From contig NZ_KI519437.1 of NCBI RefSeq assembly GCF_000482485.1, positions 62,001 through 126,000 on the forward strand: DNA of 64,000 nucleotides, given 5' to 3'. A model generated the notes under the pieces. It ran no database searches. It saw only the letters and a list, made by a program, of their open reading frames with translations, and had not been told where the DNA came from. Within the stretch, counting starts at the first letter, position 1; every line of letters begins with the position of its first letter. This DNA is from Paucisalibacillus globulus DSM 18846 (lineage in GTDB: Bacteria > Bacillota > Bacilli > Bacillales > Amphibacillaceae). Position numbers and translations under genes: made by a program. Positions 55,356 to 64,000 of the stretch are shown piece after piece.

Positions 55356-57098
55356 TTACTTAAAGCGAACATAGAAACACACACCATCAGGCACGTTTTT
55401 CACCCCGTATTGAAATGCATGCAAATCAAGTATTTGCTGAACGATTGCCAAGCCTAATCCTGTACCGCCCGTCATTCGGCTTCGAGAAGATTCCGTCCTA
55501 TAGAAACGTCTCCATACCTTATCCAGCTGCTCTTCTGGTATTTGTGTACCTTTGTTTTCAATTTTGAACACACTGTCATCGTTTTCTTGATCAAATTCGA
55601 TTCGAATCACAATGACAGAATCATACTCACTGTGCCGGATCGCATTCATAAGAAGGTTTTGCATTACTCTTTCCAGCCACTCATAATCCGCCAAAATATG
55701 TTGCTCATTCTTCGGCAGGATTTCAATTACGACTCTTTTCTCTTTTGCTATACAAAAGAGTTTATCTGCCAAATCCTCAATCATTTCACTGAGCAGAAAA
55801 GATGTTTTTCTTAGTTTAATTGCACCGTTCCCCAATTTAGCCAAATCCAGCATATCTTTAATCAGCACTTCCATCTTTTCTGATTCCTCTATAATCACCT
55901 CTACATAGTGTTCTTGCTTATCCGGACTAACATCATCCTGCAGCCCCTCTGCGAAGCTTTTAACAATACTGAGCGGTGTCTTCAGTTCATGTGATGCATG
56001 CTCGAAAAACTCACGCTGCTCCTTTTCCATCTGTACACGTTTTTCCACATCCCGCTTCAGCTTTCCGTTGGCTTGTTTCAAGTCATTTAATGCAACATCA
56101 AGATTTTTCGCCATTACTAGCATATTGTTTGAAAGGCTCCCCAGCTCATCCTTCTGTTTAATCGGTTTCATCGATGAGAAATCTAGAAGCACCATTTTTT
56201 TTGCCATTTCATTCAGTTTAATCAGTGGTCTGCTAACAAGACGGGAGAAGAATAGCGATAGTAAAAGGATGAGAATGAATCCTGCTATTCCGATATATAC
56301 ATAAAACATTTGGAGTGCCTCATTGGTATCTTTGATTTCTTGAAGAGATGCAACTGAGAACATAAATTGTATTTCACCATCTTTCTCAATTGGCTCAATT
56401 AATACTAAATTATGTTTTCCACTCCAGGGCTCCACCCAATCCAACTGCAGACTTTCCCCTTCGGATAGCTGCTTTATCTGCTCGTCTTTTAGCGGGAACC
56501 ACTCCAGCAGCGCATCATAGAGAATACCTAGTCCTCTATCTATCATCCCAGCCTTAGGTAGTGAAATGCTTTTTACTTTCCCTTCGATTGTCATTTCATT
56601 CTCGACCAGATTTTCACCAACACTAGTTGTATCCTTCGTAATAACAGATGGATAAATAACGGAAGGAACATTAGCATCTGCTTCTCCTTGCACTGTCAAT
56701 ATATCTCCCTCTGCGATATGCAATGCTCGAATCTGTTTTCCGTAATTTGTGACGAGTAAGGAAAGCGATACCTCCACAACTTTGCCATCATCTATTTCCA
56801 GCATGATATTAAACGGATCCTGTACCAATTGAAAACCTTCTGCATCCACAATCGTCAACGGACTTTTGGTCTCCCTCATGTAAGTGAGAGTCTGTCTTGT
56901 CAATTCCGCTTCGTTCCAAGAGTTTTTCTCATAACCTTCTGCTAATTGATGTACGTGCTCTGCTGCTTCTTTCGTTTTATAATGCTGATAAAAGCGATCA
57001 AAAAACACTAGCTGAAATATCATAATCATGGCATAAAATGCCAAGAAGAATATAGCTGTTACAGCAAATAGTTTAACTGTGATACCTCGTTTTCTCAT
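55356..57098 (-). CDS. Sensor histidine kinase linked to dlt
   Basis: A 580-residue kinase starting at 57098 after AAGGAGTATAAC. TM1 about 8-32, an extracellular domain of about 235 residues, TM2 near 268-290, HAMP, then HisKA with FFEHASHELKTPLSIVKSFA (H370) and HATPase with NLLMNAIRHS and GGTGLGLAI. Placed upstream of its regulator, with 77 bases between. Extracellular domain related to that of the kinase at 58302. Confidence 0.92.
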   Translation of the reverse strand: MRKRGITVKLFAVTAIFFLAFYAMIMIFQLVFFDRFYQHYKTKEAAEHVHQLAEGYEKNSWNEAELTRQTLTYMRETKSPLTIVDAEGFQLVQDPFNIMLEIDDGKVVEVSLSLLVTNYGKQIRALHIAEGDILTVQGEADANVPSVIYPSVITKDTTSVGENLVENEMTIEGKVKSISLPKAGMIDRGLGILYDALLEWFPLKDEQIKQLSEGESLQLDWVEPWSGKHNLVLIEPIEKDGEIQFMFSVASLQEIKDTNEALQMFYVYIGIAGFILILLLSLFFSRLVSRPLIKLNEMAKKMVLLDFSSMKPIKQKDELGSLSNNMLVMAKNLDVALNDLKQANGKLKRDVEKRVQMEKEQREFFEHASHELKTPLSIVKSFAEGLQDDVSPDKQEHYVEVIIEESEKMEVLIKDMLDLAKLGNGAIKLRKTSFLLSEMIEDLADKLFCIAKEKRVVIEILPKNEQHILADYEWLERVMQNLLMNAIRHSEYDSVIVIRIEFDQENDDSVFKIENKGTQIPEEQLDKVWRRFYRTESSRSRMTGGTGLGLAIVQQILDLHAFQYGVKNVPDGVCFYVRFK

Positions 57099-57149
57099 GT
57101 TATACTCCTTTAATTCATACGACAGTTTATTCATAATTTAATCGATGAG

Positions 57150-57167
57150 TATGTTTTTTATGTGTCC
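57150..57167 (-). promoter_or_regulatory. Candidate response-regulator box before the dlt-linked kinase
   Basis: Minus strand GGACACATAAAAAACATA; see the matching site at 55319. It lies 52 bases upstream of the kinase start. Confidence 0.6.
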
Positions 57168-57267
57168 ACTTATCAACCTCTATATAGTAAACTTTCTTTT
57201 AAAGTTTTGGAACCATACTTCACCTAGGCATTTCACTAGAAGAGAAGCGTATGATTAGCAAGAAAAC

Positions 57268-57304
57268 AAGGAGACCGTCTGTAATCACGCGAACGGTCTC
57301 CTTA
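57268..57304. terminator. Stand-alone terminator-like hairpin
   Basis: AAGGAGACCGT pairs with ACGGTCTCCTT around a 14-base loop. It stands between two divergent operons and follows no recognised gene. Confidence 0.65.
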
Positions 57305-57549
57305 AAATAAATTAGGTTTCTTATGAAAGGATGCCTAATTTATGATCCTTGCACCTATAAAATAACCTTATATTCACTCAACCCGAATCCTATTTTCTAT
57401 CATTAACTTTTGACTTTTAACTTATGGACTATCCATAGAATTCAAATTAATCCTACTCTAATATAGTTTATGTGGGTAAAATAAGAGTAATCAGGGTATG
57501 TAAACGATACCTAAAGAGGATTTATCACAAATAAGATTGAGTTAACAAA

Positions 57550-57568
57550 TTCATCTCATCTTTACATT
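57550..57568 (+). promoter_or_regulatory. Candidate response-regulator box before the second two-component operon
   Basis: TTCATCTC-ATC-TTTACATT, with TATGAT as a possible -10 at 57571. The same arrangement occurs at 60449. Confidence 0.5.
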
Positions 57569-57618
57569 GGTATGATACTCTTTCATTACTAACATTTTAA
57601 ACATTGTGAGGGAGAAAG

Positions 57619-58305
57619 GTGCAAAAAACAATATTAATTGTAGAAGATGAAGACATTTTACGTGAAATAGTGAAGGATTATTTATTAAACGCGGGATATG
57701 AAGTATTAGAAGCAGTGGACGGTAGTGAAGCTTTAGGTCTATTTAAAGAACAGGAAGTACATTTAATTATTTTAGACATTATGCTACCGAAGCTAGATGG
57801 GTGGTCGGTTTGCAGACGAATTCGCAAGTCATCCAATGTGCCTATTATTATGCTGACAGCCCGTGTAGACGAAGATGATACATTACTTGGCTTTGAATTA
57901 GGTGCTGATGATTATGTTACAAAACCGTACAGTCCGCCTATTTTATTGGCAAGAGTAAAACGATTAATAGAAAGTCGATCTACTCACGCCGATAAGCTAC
58001 CTAATGAAGATACTTTAATTAGCAATGGCATTCATGTCCATCTTCCTTCACGTACAGTGATAGCAGATGGAGAAAATATAAATTTGACACACACAGAGTT
58101 TGAAATATTAACCTATTTAATGAAAAACCAGGGGATTATTATCACAAGGGAACAACTAATCACAAAAATTTGGGGCTATGAGTTTGCTGGTGATGATCGT
58201 ACAATTAATAGTCATATTCGTAATTTGCGTCATAAGTTAGGTAATAAGGCAAATCATATTGTAACGGTTATCCGATCTGGCTATAAATTTGAGGGAAGCG
58301 TATGA
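57619..58305 (+). CDS. OmpR-family response regulator (second system)
   Basis: A 228-residue regulator with a GTG start after GAGGGAGAAAG. Receiver residues ED in LIVEDEDILRE, D53 in ILDIMLPKLDG, K in TKPYSP; winged helix LTHTEFEILTYLMKNQGIII and TINSHIRNLRHKLGN. Four-base overlap with the kinase gene. Close in sequence to the dlt-linked regulator; likely a duplication. Confidence 0.93.
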   Translation: MQKTILIVEDEDILREIVKDYLLNAGYEVLEAVDGSEALGLFKEQEVHLIILDIMLPKLDGWSVCRRIRKSSNVPIIMLTARVDEDDTLLGFELGADDYVTKPYSPPILLARVKRLIESRSTHADKLPNEDTLISNGIHVHLPSRTVIADGENINLTHTEFEILTYLMKNQGIIITREQLITKIWGYEFAGDDRTINSHIRNLRHKLGNKANHIVTVIRSGYKFEGSV

Positions 58306-60170
58306 AAATAGGGATTGTAGCAAAGTTATTTATGCTAACGACATTATTATGTATGCTCATTTTGGTAATGATGTATCTCGGACAAACCATATTTTTTAAG
58401 CAATATTATGAAAATCAAAAAGTTGATGAAATAAATATGAGTATTCAATCCTTTAAAAACGCTTACTTAGAGGCTAAAGGAGACGCATCAGCAATCAAAA
58501 AGCTACAACAGGACTTCTACCAGGAAAATCAGACATGGATTACAACTCTAGATAGCACCGGAACGATTCAATACGCGGATGACTTTTCTGTAACTATTCA
58601 TATAGATCGTTCTCTAAATGCGGATTTCTCTGAGCGTGACATCACCATTCCCCTATATAGCTTTACCGGTCTAGAGGATATTGAGAGGTTAAGGTTTAAT
58701 TTAGAAGAGGGAAAGCTTATTTATATTGATGGAATCGTAAAGGATGATACATTCATTCCAGCTATTATAACCGGAGAAAACAGGAATGAGGTATTAGAGA
58801 ATACGCTGTTATCAGAAAAAATATATGGTAAGCAAGCTGAAATAGAGAGTGAACAGCCATCTGAAATGTTAGATGACGAGCAAACTGCTGTAGAACTAGA
58901 ACCAGTACTGGAACTAGAACTAGAACCGGAACCATATCCCAAAGAGAGCTCACAAGACTTTTTAATGGGGCAAATTAAGAAGTTACATTTACCAGTTGGT
59001 GTTACCAATTCAAACATTTATAACAATCGTCTAGTTATAGAAATGATAAATCAATTTCAGGTAAACCTGCTATTTAATGAAAATCATACTAGCACTGCTG
59101 AAACAATTGACTATGTGCAAAATAACATCAAATACAAACTATTTATTAGTCCTGTAAAAGATGAGTTTGGTGAAACTACTTATATTTATGCTATGACATC
59201 CTTACAACCAGTTGATGAGGCTGTACAAATGCTAGAAGATTATTATGTATACTTAATCTTATTTGTGCTCTTGCTTGTTGTTTTAGCTTCATTTTATTAT
59301 TCAAAAAAGATCGCTAAACCATTGCTGCAAGTTAACGATACAACAAACAAAATTGCGAACCTGGACTTTTCAGAGACCATACCGATTACATCAAAGGATG
59401 AAATTGGTACGCTATCACACAATATTAATACACTGTCCCATACTTTGCATTCGTATATTAATCAACTTGAGCAGGATATAGAGAAGGAGAAAAAACTGGA
59501 AAATACTCGTAAAGAATTTATTTCCGGTGTTTCACATGAATTAAAGACGCCTCTAAGTATTATGAAGAGCTGTATCTCTATTTTAGAGGATGGGGTAGCT
59601 AGAAATAAAAAAGAATATTATTTTAAAGCAATGGCAAAAGAAGTAGACAAAATGGATATGCTTATTGTTGATATGCTCGAGCTCGCAAAGTTTGAATCCG
59701 GTACGTATAAGATGCAAATGGATGAGTTTTATATTGATCAGGTCATTGAGTATATTTGTGAGCAATTAACATTAGACATAACCAATAAGCAATTACTTGT
59801 TCATAAACAACTCTCCGGGATTAAGGTAGTTGCCAATCAACCTCGAATTGAACAAGTACTTACAAACTTTATTACCAACGCAATTCGTTACACACCGGAA
59901 AATAAAGCGATTAGGATTTCCACAATAGAAGAGCAGGGGCGTGTAAAAATATCTGTGGAAAATCAAGGTACTCATATCCCTCAAGAACAGTTAGAGAAAA
60001 TATGGGATCGTTTTTATCGTGGCGATACGTCCCGCAGGCGTTCGAACGGCGGAACAGGACTAGGGCTTGCTATTTCAAAGAATATTTTAGAGCTGCACGG
60101 TTCGCAGTATGGTGTAACAAATACAGAAGGTGGCGTGCTGTTTTACTTCTATTTGGACAAAGAAGGTTAG
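58302..60170 (+). CDS. Sensor histidine kinase (second system)
   Basis: A 622-residue kinase. TM1 about 9-30, a large extracellular domain with an acidic Glu/Pro-rich insert (ELEPVLELELEPEPYPKE, about residues 194-211), TM2 about 313-331, HAMP, HisKA with FISGVSHELKTPLSIMKSCI (H412) and HATPase with NFITNAIRYTP and GGTGLGLAI. It probably senses envelope stress; signal unknown. The insert may bind cations or cationic peptides, by composition only. Confidence 0.92.
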   Translation: MKIGIVAKLFMLTTLLCMLILVMMYLGQTIFFKQYYENQKVDEINMSIQSFKNAYLEAKGDASAIKKLQQDFYQENQTWITTLDSTGTIQYADDFSVTIHIDRSLNADFSERDITIPLYSFTGLEDIERLRFNLEEGKLIYIDGIVKDDTFIPAIITGENRNEVLENTLLSEKIYGKQAEIESEQPSEMLDDEQTAVELEPVLELELEPEPYPKESSQDFLMGQIKKLHLPVGVTNSNIYNNRLVIEMINQFQVNLLFNENHTSTAETIDYVQNNIKYKLFISPVKDEFGETTYIYAMTSLQPVDEAVQMLEDYYVYLILFVLLLVVLASFYYSKKIAKPLLQVNDTTNKIANLDFSETIPITSKDEIGTLSHNINTLSHTLHSYINQLEQDIEKEKKLENTRKEFISGVSHELKTPLSIMKSCISILEDGVARNKKEYYFKAMAKEVDKMDMLIVDMLELAKFESGTYKMQMDEFYIDQVIEYICEQLTLDITNKQLLVHKQLSGIKVVANQPRIEQVLTNFITNAIRYTPENKAIRISTIEEQGRVKISVENQGTHIPQEQLEKIWDRFYRGDTSRRRSNGGTGLGLAISKNILELHGSQYGVTNTEGGVLFYFYLDKEG

Positions 60171-60238
60171 ATATTTTATTAAGAAAACTTGTTGTTCTGC
60201 AAAATGAAGAGAGAATTTAATCTTTAATTATTTGAGCT

Positions 60239-60292
60239 GTTCGTTCAAAGGACCTTTACGGAAGGTATTGAACGGATGGCCTTTTTTGTGTG
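60239..60292 (+). terminator. Terminator of the second two-component operon
   Basis: GTTCAAAGGACCTT pairs with AAGGTATTGAAC, followed after a few bases by CCTTTTTTG. Confidence 0.65.
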
Positions 60293-60366
60293 GCATGTTC
60301 ATTGTCCCCCACAAACACCTTTCGCAAAATCATTTGTAAACTTTAGTTGTTCTTCACGATAGGCTA

Positions 60367-60412
60367 GCCAATTTTTTGACTATATATGTCATGAAAATGG
60401 TTGGCTTTTTAT
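60367..60412 (+). terminator. Second hairpin with T run
   Basis: GCCAATTTTTTGAC pairs with GTCATGAAAATGGTTGGC, followed by TTTTT. Confidence 0.65.
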
Positions 60413-60448
60413 CATTTTATCCAGTCTTTAAATTAAATCCATTCCATC

Positions 60449-60467
60449 TTCATCTCTTCTTTATCTC
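60449..60467 (+). promoter_or_regulatory. Candidate response-regulator box before the deacetylase operon
   Basis: TTCATCTC-TTC-TTTATCTC: an 8-base direct repeat with 11-base spacing (7 of 8 identical). A -10-like TATTAA lies at 60472. Matches the site at 57550. Confidence 0.6.
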
Positions 60468-60520
60468 ACCATATTAATCTATCAACAAGTACGAAATTGA
60501 AATAGATTTGAGGTTTTTAC

Positions 60521-61381
60521 ATGAATAAGCTGAAACTTTTTATTTTCCTTGTCTGTTTGGTTATCTGTAGTGCCTGTCACAGTGAGATTGACCATAATCA
60601 TGTGGGATTAAAGGGGAAAGATGGAGTTGTAAAAGGGCAGAATCCAGAATCGGAAGCAGATAACAAAGCCTCTAAGGCAAATCCAAAATATAGGGATTTA
60701 CAAGAGTCTCAAAAAACAGAATTTGAGATGTCACAGGAAAATAATGAATTGGTTTCCCCCAATATAGAAAAGACTGTCTACCTAACCTTTGACGACGGTC
60801 CCACTTCAGCAACAACAGATATTTTAGATACTTTACACCAATTTAATGCTAAAGCAACATTTTTCATGCTGGAACCTTCTATGAGGGAGTTACCGAAAGT
60901 AGTCGACAAAATTGTAGAGGAGGGGCACGCTGTGGGTTTACATGGTGTGACCCACGATAAAAATCAGTTTTATCAATCTGCACAATCTGCTCTCGAAGAA
61001 ATGACTACCGCCCAGAAAACACTTCTCGATATCACAGGAATCAGGTCCAATCTGATTCGAACACCTTATGGTAGTGTTCCGTATTTATCGGAATCATATC
61101 GACAGGTTTTAGATAGCAATGGATTTAAACTATGGGATTGGAATGTTGACAGTAGTGATTGGTCTTTATCCAATGATGAATATGTAGATACGGTTATTAG
61201 TCAAATAGAGGAGCTAGTTAATGCTGGTGTGGCACCAATTATTCTCATGCATGACATACCAAATACAGCTAGCCATTTATCTATTCTACTAACCTATCTG
61301 TCCAAGCATGGATTTCAAACAAAAATAATTGAAGAAAATTTACAACCATATAATTTCAACTGTTATCAACGTTGCCACTGA
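60521..61381 (+). CDS. Polysaccharide deacetylase lipoprotein (NodB fold)
   Basis: A 286-residue lipoprotein with lipobox ICSAC (Cys 19). A charged linker (about 20-80) precedes the NodB domain: YLTFDDGPTSATTDIL (catalytic Asp), HGVTHDKNQF (zinc HxxxH), RTPYGSVPYL, DWNVDSSDW and LMHDIP. It probably removes acetyl groups from peptidoglycan or another wall glycan. The C-terminal tail NFNCYQRCH is short and Cys-containing. Confidence 0.9.
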   Translation: MNKLKLFIFLVCLVICSACHSEIDHNHVGLKGKDGVVKGQNPESEADNKASKANPKYRDLQESQKTEFEMSQENNELVSPNIEKTVYLTFDDGPTSATTDILDTLHQFNAKATFFMLEPSMRELPKVVDKIVEEGHAVGLHGVTHDKNQFYQSAQSALEEMTTAQKTLLDITGIRSNLIRTPYGSVPYLSESYRQVLDSNGFKLWDWNVDSSDWSLSNDEYVDTVISQIEELVNAGVAPIILMHDIPNTASHLSILLTYLSKHGFQTKIIEENLQPYNFNCYQRCH

Positions 61382-61429
61382 ATACTGCACAGAAATAGAA
61401 AAAATAAGAATTAAAGGAGCGAAAGTAAC

Positions 61430-62149
61430 ATGAACAAACGGATTCGATTTTTCACTTTTAGTTTACTATTGTTTTTAATTGCAGTCGGTTTCATCGTTCA
61501 TCAAAAGCCATTTGCCTCACATTCAGAAAGTAAATCCCAATCAAATAAGGAGCAGCTTATTAGCAATCAAGCAGATGATATTTCAAATGGTGAATCAGCC
61601 GAAGGACCATATAAAATAGTAATTGACCCTGGACATGGAGGTAAAGACCCCGGATCTATTGGTGCTAATGGTTCATATGAAAAAGATTTCACGTTAAGCC
61701 TTGCGATGGAGGTCTACCATTTATTGGAGAAGGTGCCGCAAATAGAAGTTTATATGACAAGAGATAAAGATATTTTTCTTTCCGCTGAAGCACGAGTACG
61801 CCCAAACTTTGCGAATGACCTAGGGGCGGATTTATTTATTTCTATACATGCAAATACGTTTACAGATCCATCTGTTTCCGGTACAGAATCCTATTATTAT
61901 CATCAGAACTCTTTATCTCTGGCAAATATTATACACAAACACGTTGTAGAGGCTACGGGCTTTAGAAATCGAGGCGCAAAAAAAGAAAACTATTTTGTTT
62001 TAAAAGATACTAACATGCCTGCAATTCTACTTGAAATAGGTTATATAACTAACCCCGAGGATGAGCAAACAATGTTAACGAATGAATTTCAACAGGCTGT
62101 TGCTAAAGCCATTAATGAAGGAATACTAGAATATTTAGAAATAGATTGA
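61430..62149 (+). CDS. N-acetylmuramoyl-L-alanine amidase (Amidase_3)
   Basis: A 239-residue exported amidase with an N-terminal helix (FFTFSLLLFLIAVGFIV) serving as signal or anchor. Zinc motifs: VIDPGHGGKDPG, YEKDFTLSLA, ISIHANTF and the catalytic glutamate in LLEIGYITNPEDE. No wall-binding repeats are present. It follows the deacetylase gene by 48 bases and has its own GGAGCGAAAGTAAC site; the two likely act together in wall remodelling. Confidence 0.92.
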   Translation: MNKRIRFFTFSLLLFLIAVGFIVHQKPFASHSESKSQSNKEQLISNQADDISNGESAEGPYKIVIDPGHGGKDPGSIGANGSYEKDFTLSLAMEVYHLLEKVPQIEVYMTRDKDIFLSAEARVRPNFANDLGADLFISIHANTFTDPSVSGTESYYYHQNSLSLANIIHKHVVEATGFRNRGAKKENYFVLKDTNMPAILLEIGYITNPEDEQTMLTNEFQQAVAKAINEGILEYLEID

Positions 62150-62583
62150 AGGGTATTTTTGGTCAACTCCCTATCCCCATTTTAAGTGACACAGATATAC
62201 TTTGTTCTAGCTCTTCTTCCAAACCTATTTACTCAATTATATCAATAAAGTCTGCTCTATTGAGACAAGCGTAAATGAGTGGCAAAATGAGATCTCCACA
62301 TGTCCCATGAGACTTTCTTCAAAATAAGTAAGGAAATTATGGGTATAATTGGTAGTGTGTCAAGATCAGCTTTGTACAGAAAGTTAGCAGAAGGGAAGTA
62401 AAGAAGGCTAACCACATTAAAATTTAAATAATTCCCATCCTAGCCCTTCAATCCTGGAATTGTTTCCGTAGCCCACCAAAGGGAAAACATTAATCTGTGA
62501 TATAGTAATGAGGAGAAATTCTTTGTTACATCAATTTACTTTATTTACAACAGGTTAATTTGCGACACTAGGAGGCTATCCCG
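62150..62583. other. Intergenic stretch with a possible recombinase remnant
   Basis: 434 bases. From about 62298 to 62400 an open frame reads ISKEIMGIIGSVSRSALYRK, resembling the helix-turn-helix end of a resolvase. Weak, and no start is supported. Confidence 0.3.
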
Positions 62584-63267
62584 ATGAAGATAAACATATT
62601 TGTTGTTGAAGATGATGATGCTTTGTTTGCTGCGTTGAAGAAAGGTCTAGAGTCTTGGTCGTTCCGGGTCACAAGGCCAGATGATTTTGAAAGTGTGATG
62701 CGTTCATTTCTTGAACAACAGCCCCAGCTCGTCATCATGGATGTCACACTCCCGAAATTTGACGGTTTTCATTGGTGTCGCGAGATTCGCGCTGTATCCA
62801 AAGTACCCATTGTTTTCCTTTCCGCCCGCGATCACCCAATGGATATGGTCATGGCGCTAAACATGGGGGCGGACGACTTCATTCAGAAGCCATTTCATAC
62901 AGACGTGCTTTATGCCAAAATTCAAGCCGTTCTCCGGAGGACATATGCTTATGGCGAAGAGCAATCGAATATTCTTGAATGGAATGACGCCTTGATAGAT
63001 TTGAATCGAGGTGTCATTCGAAACGCTGGGAAAGAAGTGGATTTAACAAAAAACGAATTTTTTATACTGATCACGCTCGTGAAATCGAACAATGTTATTA
63101 TCTCGCGCCATGACTTGATACGAAAGCTGTGGGAGGACGAGCAATTCGTGAACGACAATACCCTCACGGCGAATATAACTCGTTTGCGACAAAAGCTGGA
63201 GACAATCGATTTGTCAGACGCTATTGTGACAAAAAAGGGACTGGGTTATATGGCCATCACTTTATAG
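62584..63267 (+). CDS. BceR-type response regulator
   Basis: A 227-residue regulator. Acid pair in FVVEDDDALF, D53 in IMDVTLPKFDG, QKPFHTDVLYAKIQAVLRRT typical of BceR, and the winged helix LTKNEFFILITLVKSN with DNTLTANITRLRQKLE. Base composition is visibly richer in G+C than in the neighbouring genes. Followed by a kinase gene after 36 bases; a BceAB-type transporter is expected beyond the window. Confidence 0.9.
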   Translation: MKINIFVVEDDDALFAALKKGLESWSFRVTRPDDFESVMRSFLEQQPQLVIMDVTLPKFDGFHWCREIRAVSKVPIVFLSARDHPMDMVMALNMGADDFIQKPFHTDVLYAKIQAVLRRTYAYGEEQSNILEWNDALIDLNRGVIRNAGKEVDLTKNEFFILITLVKSNNVIISRHDLIRKLWEDEQFVNDNTLTANITRLRQKLETIDLSDAIVTKKGLGYMAITL

Positions 63268-63303
63268 AAATTATGAACATGTACTGATAGGGGGAACCAT
63301 ACC

Positions 63304-64000
63304 ATGTTTATTCGTTACGTTGATGCAAGGAAAAGCTGGATTTTACTGTTTGCCGGTTTGCTCGTCCTAGCCAATGCTCTGATCCTACTTGATCAAGGCA
63401 TCCAGGTCACATCTACTTCTCTCCTTTATTTTAACGCCTCATTTATTCTATCCTTTCTCTTGTTTTTTATATGGCGCTACAAAAGAGAGACAAAATATGC
63501 CGCCGCATTGGCTGCTCTGCAGGAAGACATGGCCTTTGACTGGATTGAGACACTTCCCGAGCCTGGGGACGGCCTAGATCAGATGACCAACGACATCTTA
63601 CGGGACGCCTCCCTTCAGTTCAAACGAAAGCTATCTGACTATAAAGAAACGCAACTGATTGAGAATGAATTCACTGCCTCATGGATCCATGAGGTGAAGA
63701 CTCCTCTTACCGCTATGAAGCTAATCCTGGATGCCCAGCCAAGTAATCCGGAAATACGTAAAATTGAAGTGGAATGGTTGCGCGTGTATTTGTTGGTCGA
63801 CCGCCAACTGCATATGACACGTCTGCCCGCGATTGAATCAGACTATGTTCTTGAATTGTCATTCTTACAGCGCCTCGCTGCGGAAGAAGTACGTGATCTG
63901 GCACCATGGTGTATGGAAAAAAACCTAGCGGTCAGTATCGAAGGAAAGGATGTATCGGCCATTACAGACCGAAAATGGTGCCGCTTCATCCTTCGACAAC
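63304..64000 (+). CDS. BceS-type intramembrane-sensing histidine kinase, cut by window end
   Basis: At least 232 residues from the ATG at 63304, after GGGGGAACCATACC. Two helices with almost no loop (SWILLFAGLLVLANALILL, then a second near 40-57), followed by DHp with ASWIHEVKTPLTAMKLIL (phospho-histidine in IHEVKTP). The ATPase domain lies past the window end. Kinases of this kind rely on a BceAB transporter to sense peptide antibiotics. Confidence 0.88.
   Translation, partial: MFIRYVDARKSWILLFAGLLVLANALILLDQGIQVTSTSLLYFNASFILSFLLFFIWRYKRETKYAAALAALQEDMAFDWIETLPEPGDGLDQMTNDILRDASLQFKRKLSDYKETQLIENEFTASWIHEVKTPLTAMKLILDAQPSNPEIRKIEVEWLRVYLLVDRQLHMTRLPAIESDYVLELSFLQRLAAEEVRDLAPWCMEKNLAVSIEGKDVSAITDRKWCRFILRQ

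Larger units (their letters stand above)
57099..57618. promoter_or_regulatory. Regulatory region between the two two-component systems
   Basis: 520 bases holding the box at 57150, a stand-alone terminator at 57268 and the candidate box and promoter at 57550. No gene was supported. Confidence 0.5.
60171..60520. other. Intergenic stretch with two terminators and a regulatory box
   Basis: 350 bases between the second kinase and the deacetylase gene; the three sites are listed separately. Confidence 0.6.

Noticed and set aside
62298-62400. Resolvase-like helix-turn-helix fragment
   Set aside because: Only about 33 codons and weak similarity; kept as a note on the intergenic region, not as a gene.
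1-64000. tRNA or rRNA genes
   Set aside because: No cloverleaf-like GGTTCRANTCC motif with matching acceptor stem, and no ribosomal RNA sequence, was noticed by eye.

Overview
The window is from a low-GC, Gram-positive, probably spore-forming member of the Bacillaceae. This rests on the AT-rich coding style, AGGAGG-type ribosome binding sites, lipobox lipoproteins, a sortase-anchored protein, a complete dltXABCD operon and B. subtilis-like families (PdxR/MocR, YobU/YobV-like, YetF/DUF421, VC0807, DUF1062). I cannot name genus or species from the sequence.

Layout. 0-8.4 kb: PdxR-like regulator; a LysR regulator divergent from a stand-alone CofE-like (F420-0:glutamate ligase fold) protein; an acetyltransferase; a large cell-wall-anchored protein with two lethal-factor/PPEP-type metalloprotease domains; small hypotheticals. 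8.4-14 kb: IS91-type transposase remnant, exported protein, VC0807-like gene interrupted by a stop, a D-threonine-aldolase-like/ALO-type oxidase operon, and a decayed EamA transporter. 14-19.2 kb: a ferredoxin-NADP reductase divergent from an iron-siderophore ABC operon, sharing a near-consensus Fur box. 19.2-28 kb: Gly/Tyr-rich protein, transporter plus amidohydrolase pair, a frameshifted diguanylate cyclase, SDR, zinc alcohol dehydrogenase, DUF421 and M23 proteins. 28-34 kb: phnDCEE-type transporter with a cytoplasmic 5'-nucleotidase/cyclic phosphodiesterase. 34-41 kb: a WYL regulator divergent from an effector-binding protein, then a patch of gene debris (glyoxalase, beta-helix protein, SDR, TetR), MazG-like protein, a tiny conserved-looking TTG-start gene and a membrane protein. 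41-50 kb: PH-domain protein, beta-lactamase-fold protein lacking the SxxK lysine, Nudix, a chemoreceptor, DUF1062, an unannotated short transcription unit, an FNR-site-controlled PAS protein and a frameshifted sugar transporter. 50-64 kb: cell-envelope island: dltXABCD with its own response regulator and kinase, a second paralogous two-component system followed by a polysaccharide deacetylase and an amidase, and a BceRS-type pair cut by the window end.

Three themes stand out. First, a family of about 12 palindromic REP-like elements (core GGGGACAGGTACC) sits mostly within a few bases of stop codons; its arms co-vary. Second, many genes are broken (stops, frameshifts, truncations), so the region is decaying or contains sequencing errors. 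Third, two candidate response-regulator boxes were found by comparing upstream regions: GGACACATAAAARACATA before both the dlt-linked kinase and regulator, and TTCATCTC-N3-TTTA before both the second two-component operon and the deacetylase/amidase genes. They suggest two envelope-stress regulons encoded side by side.

All family assignments are from reading motifs by eye; no database search was run.
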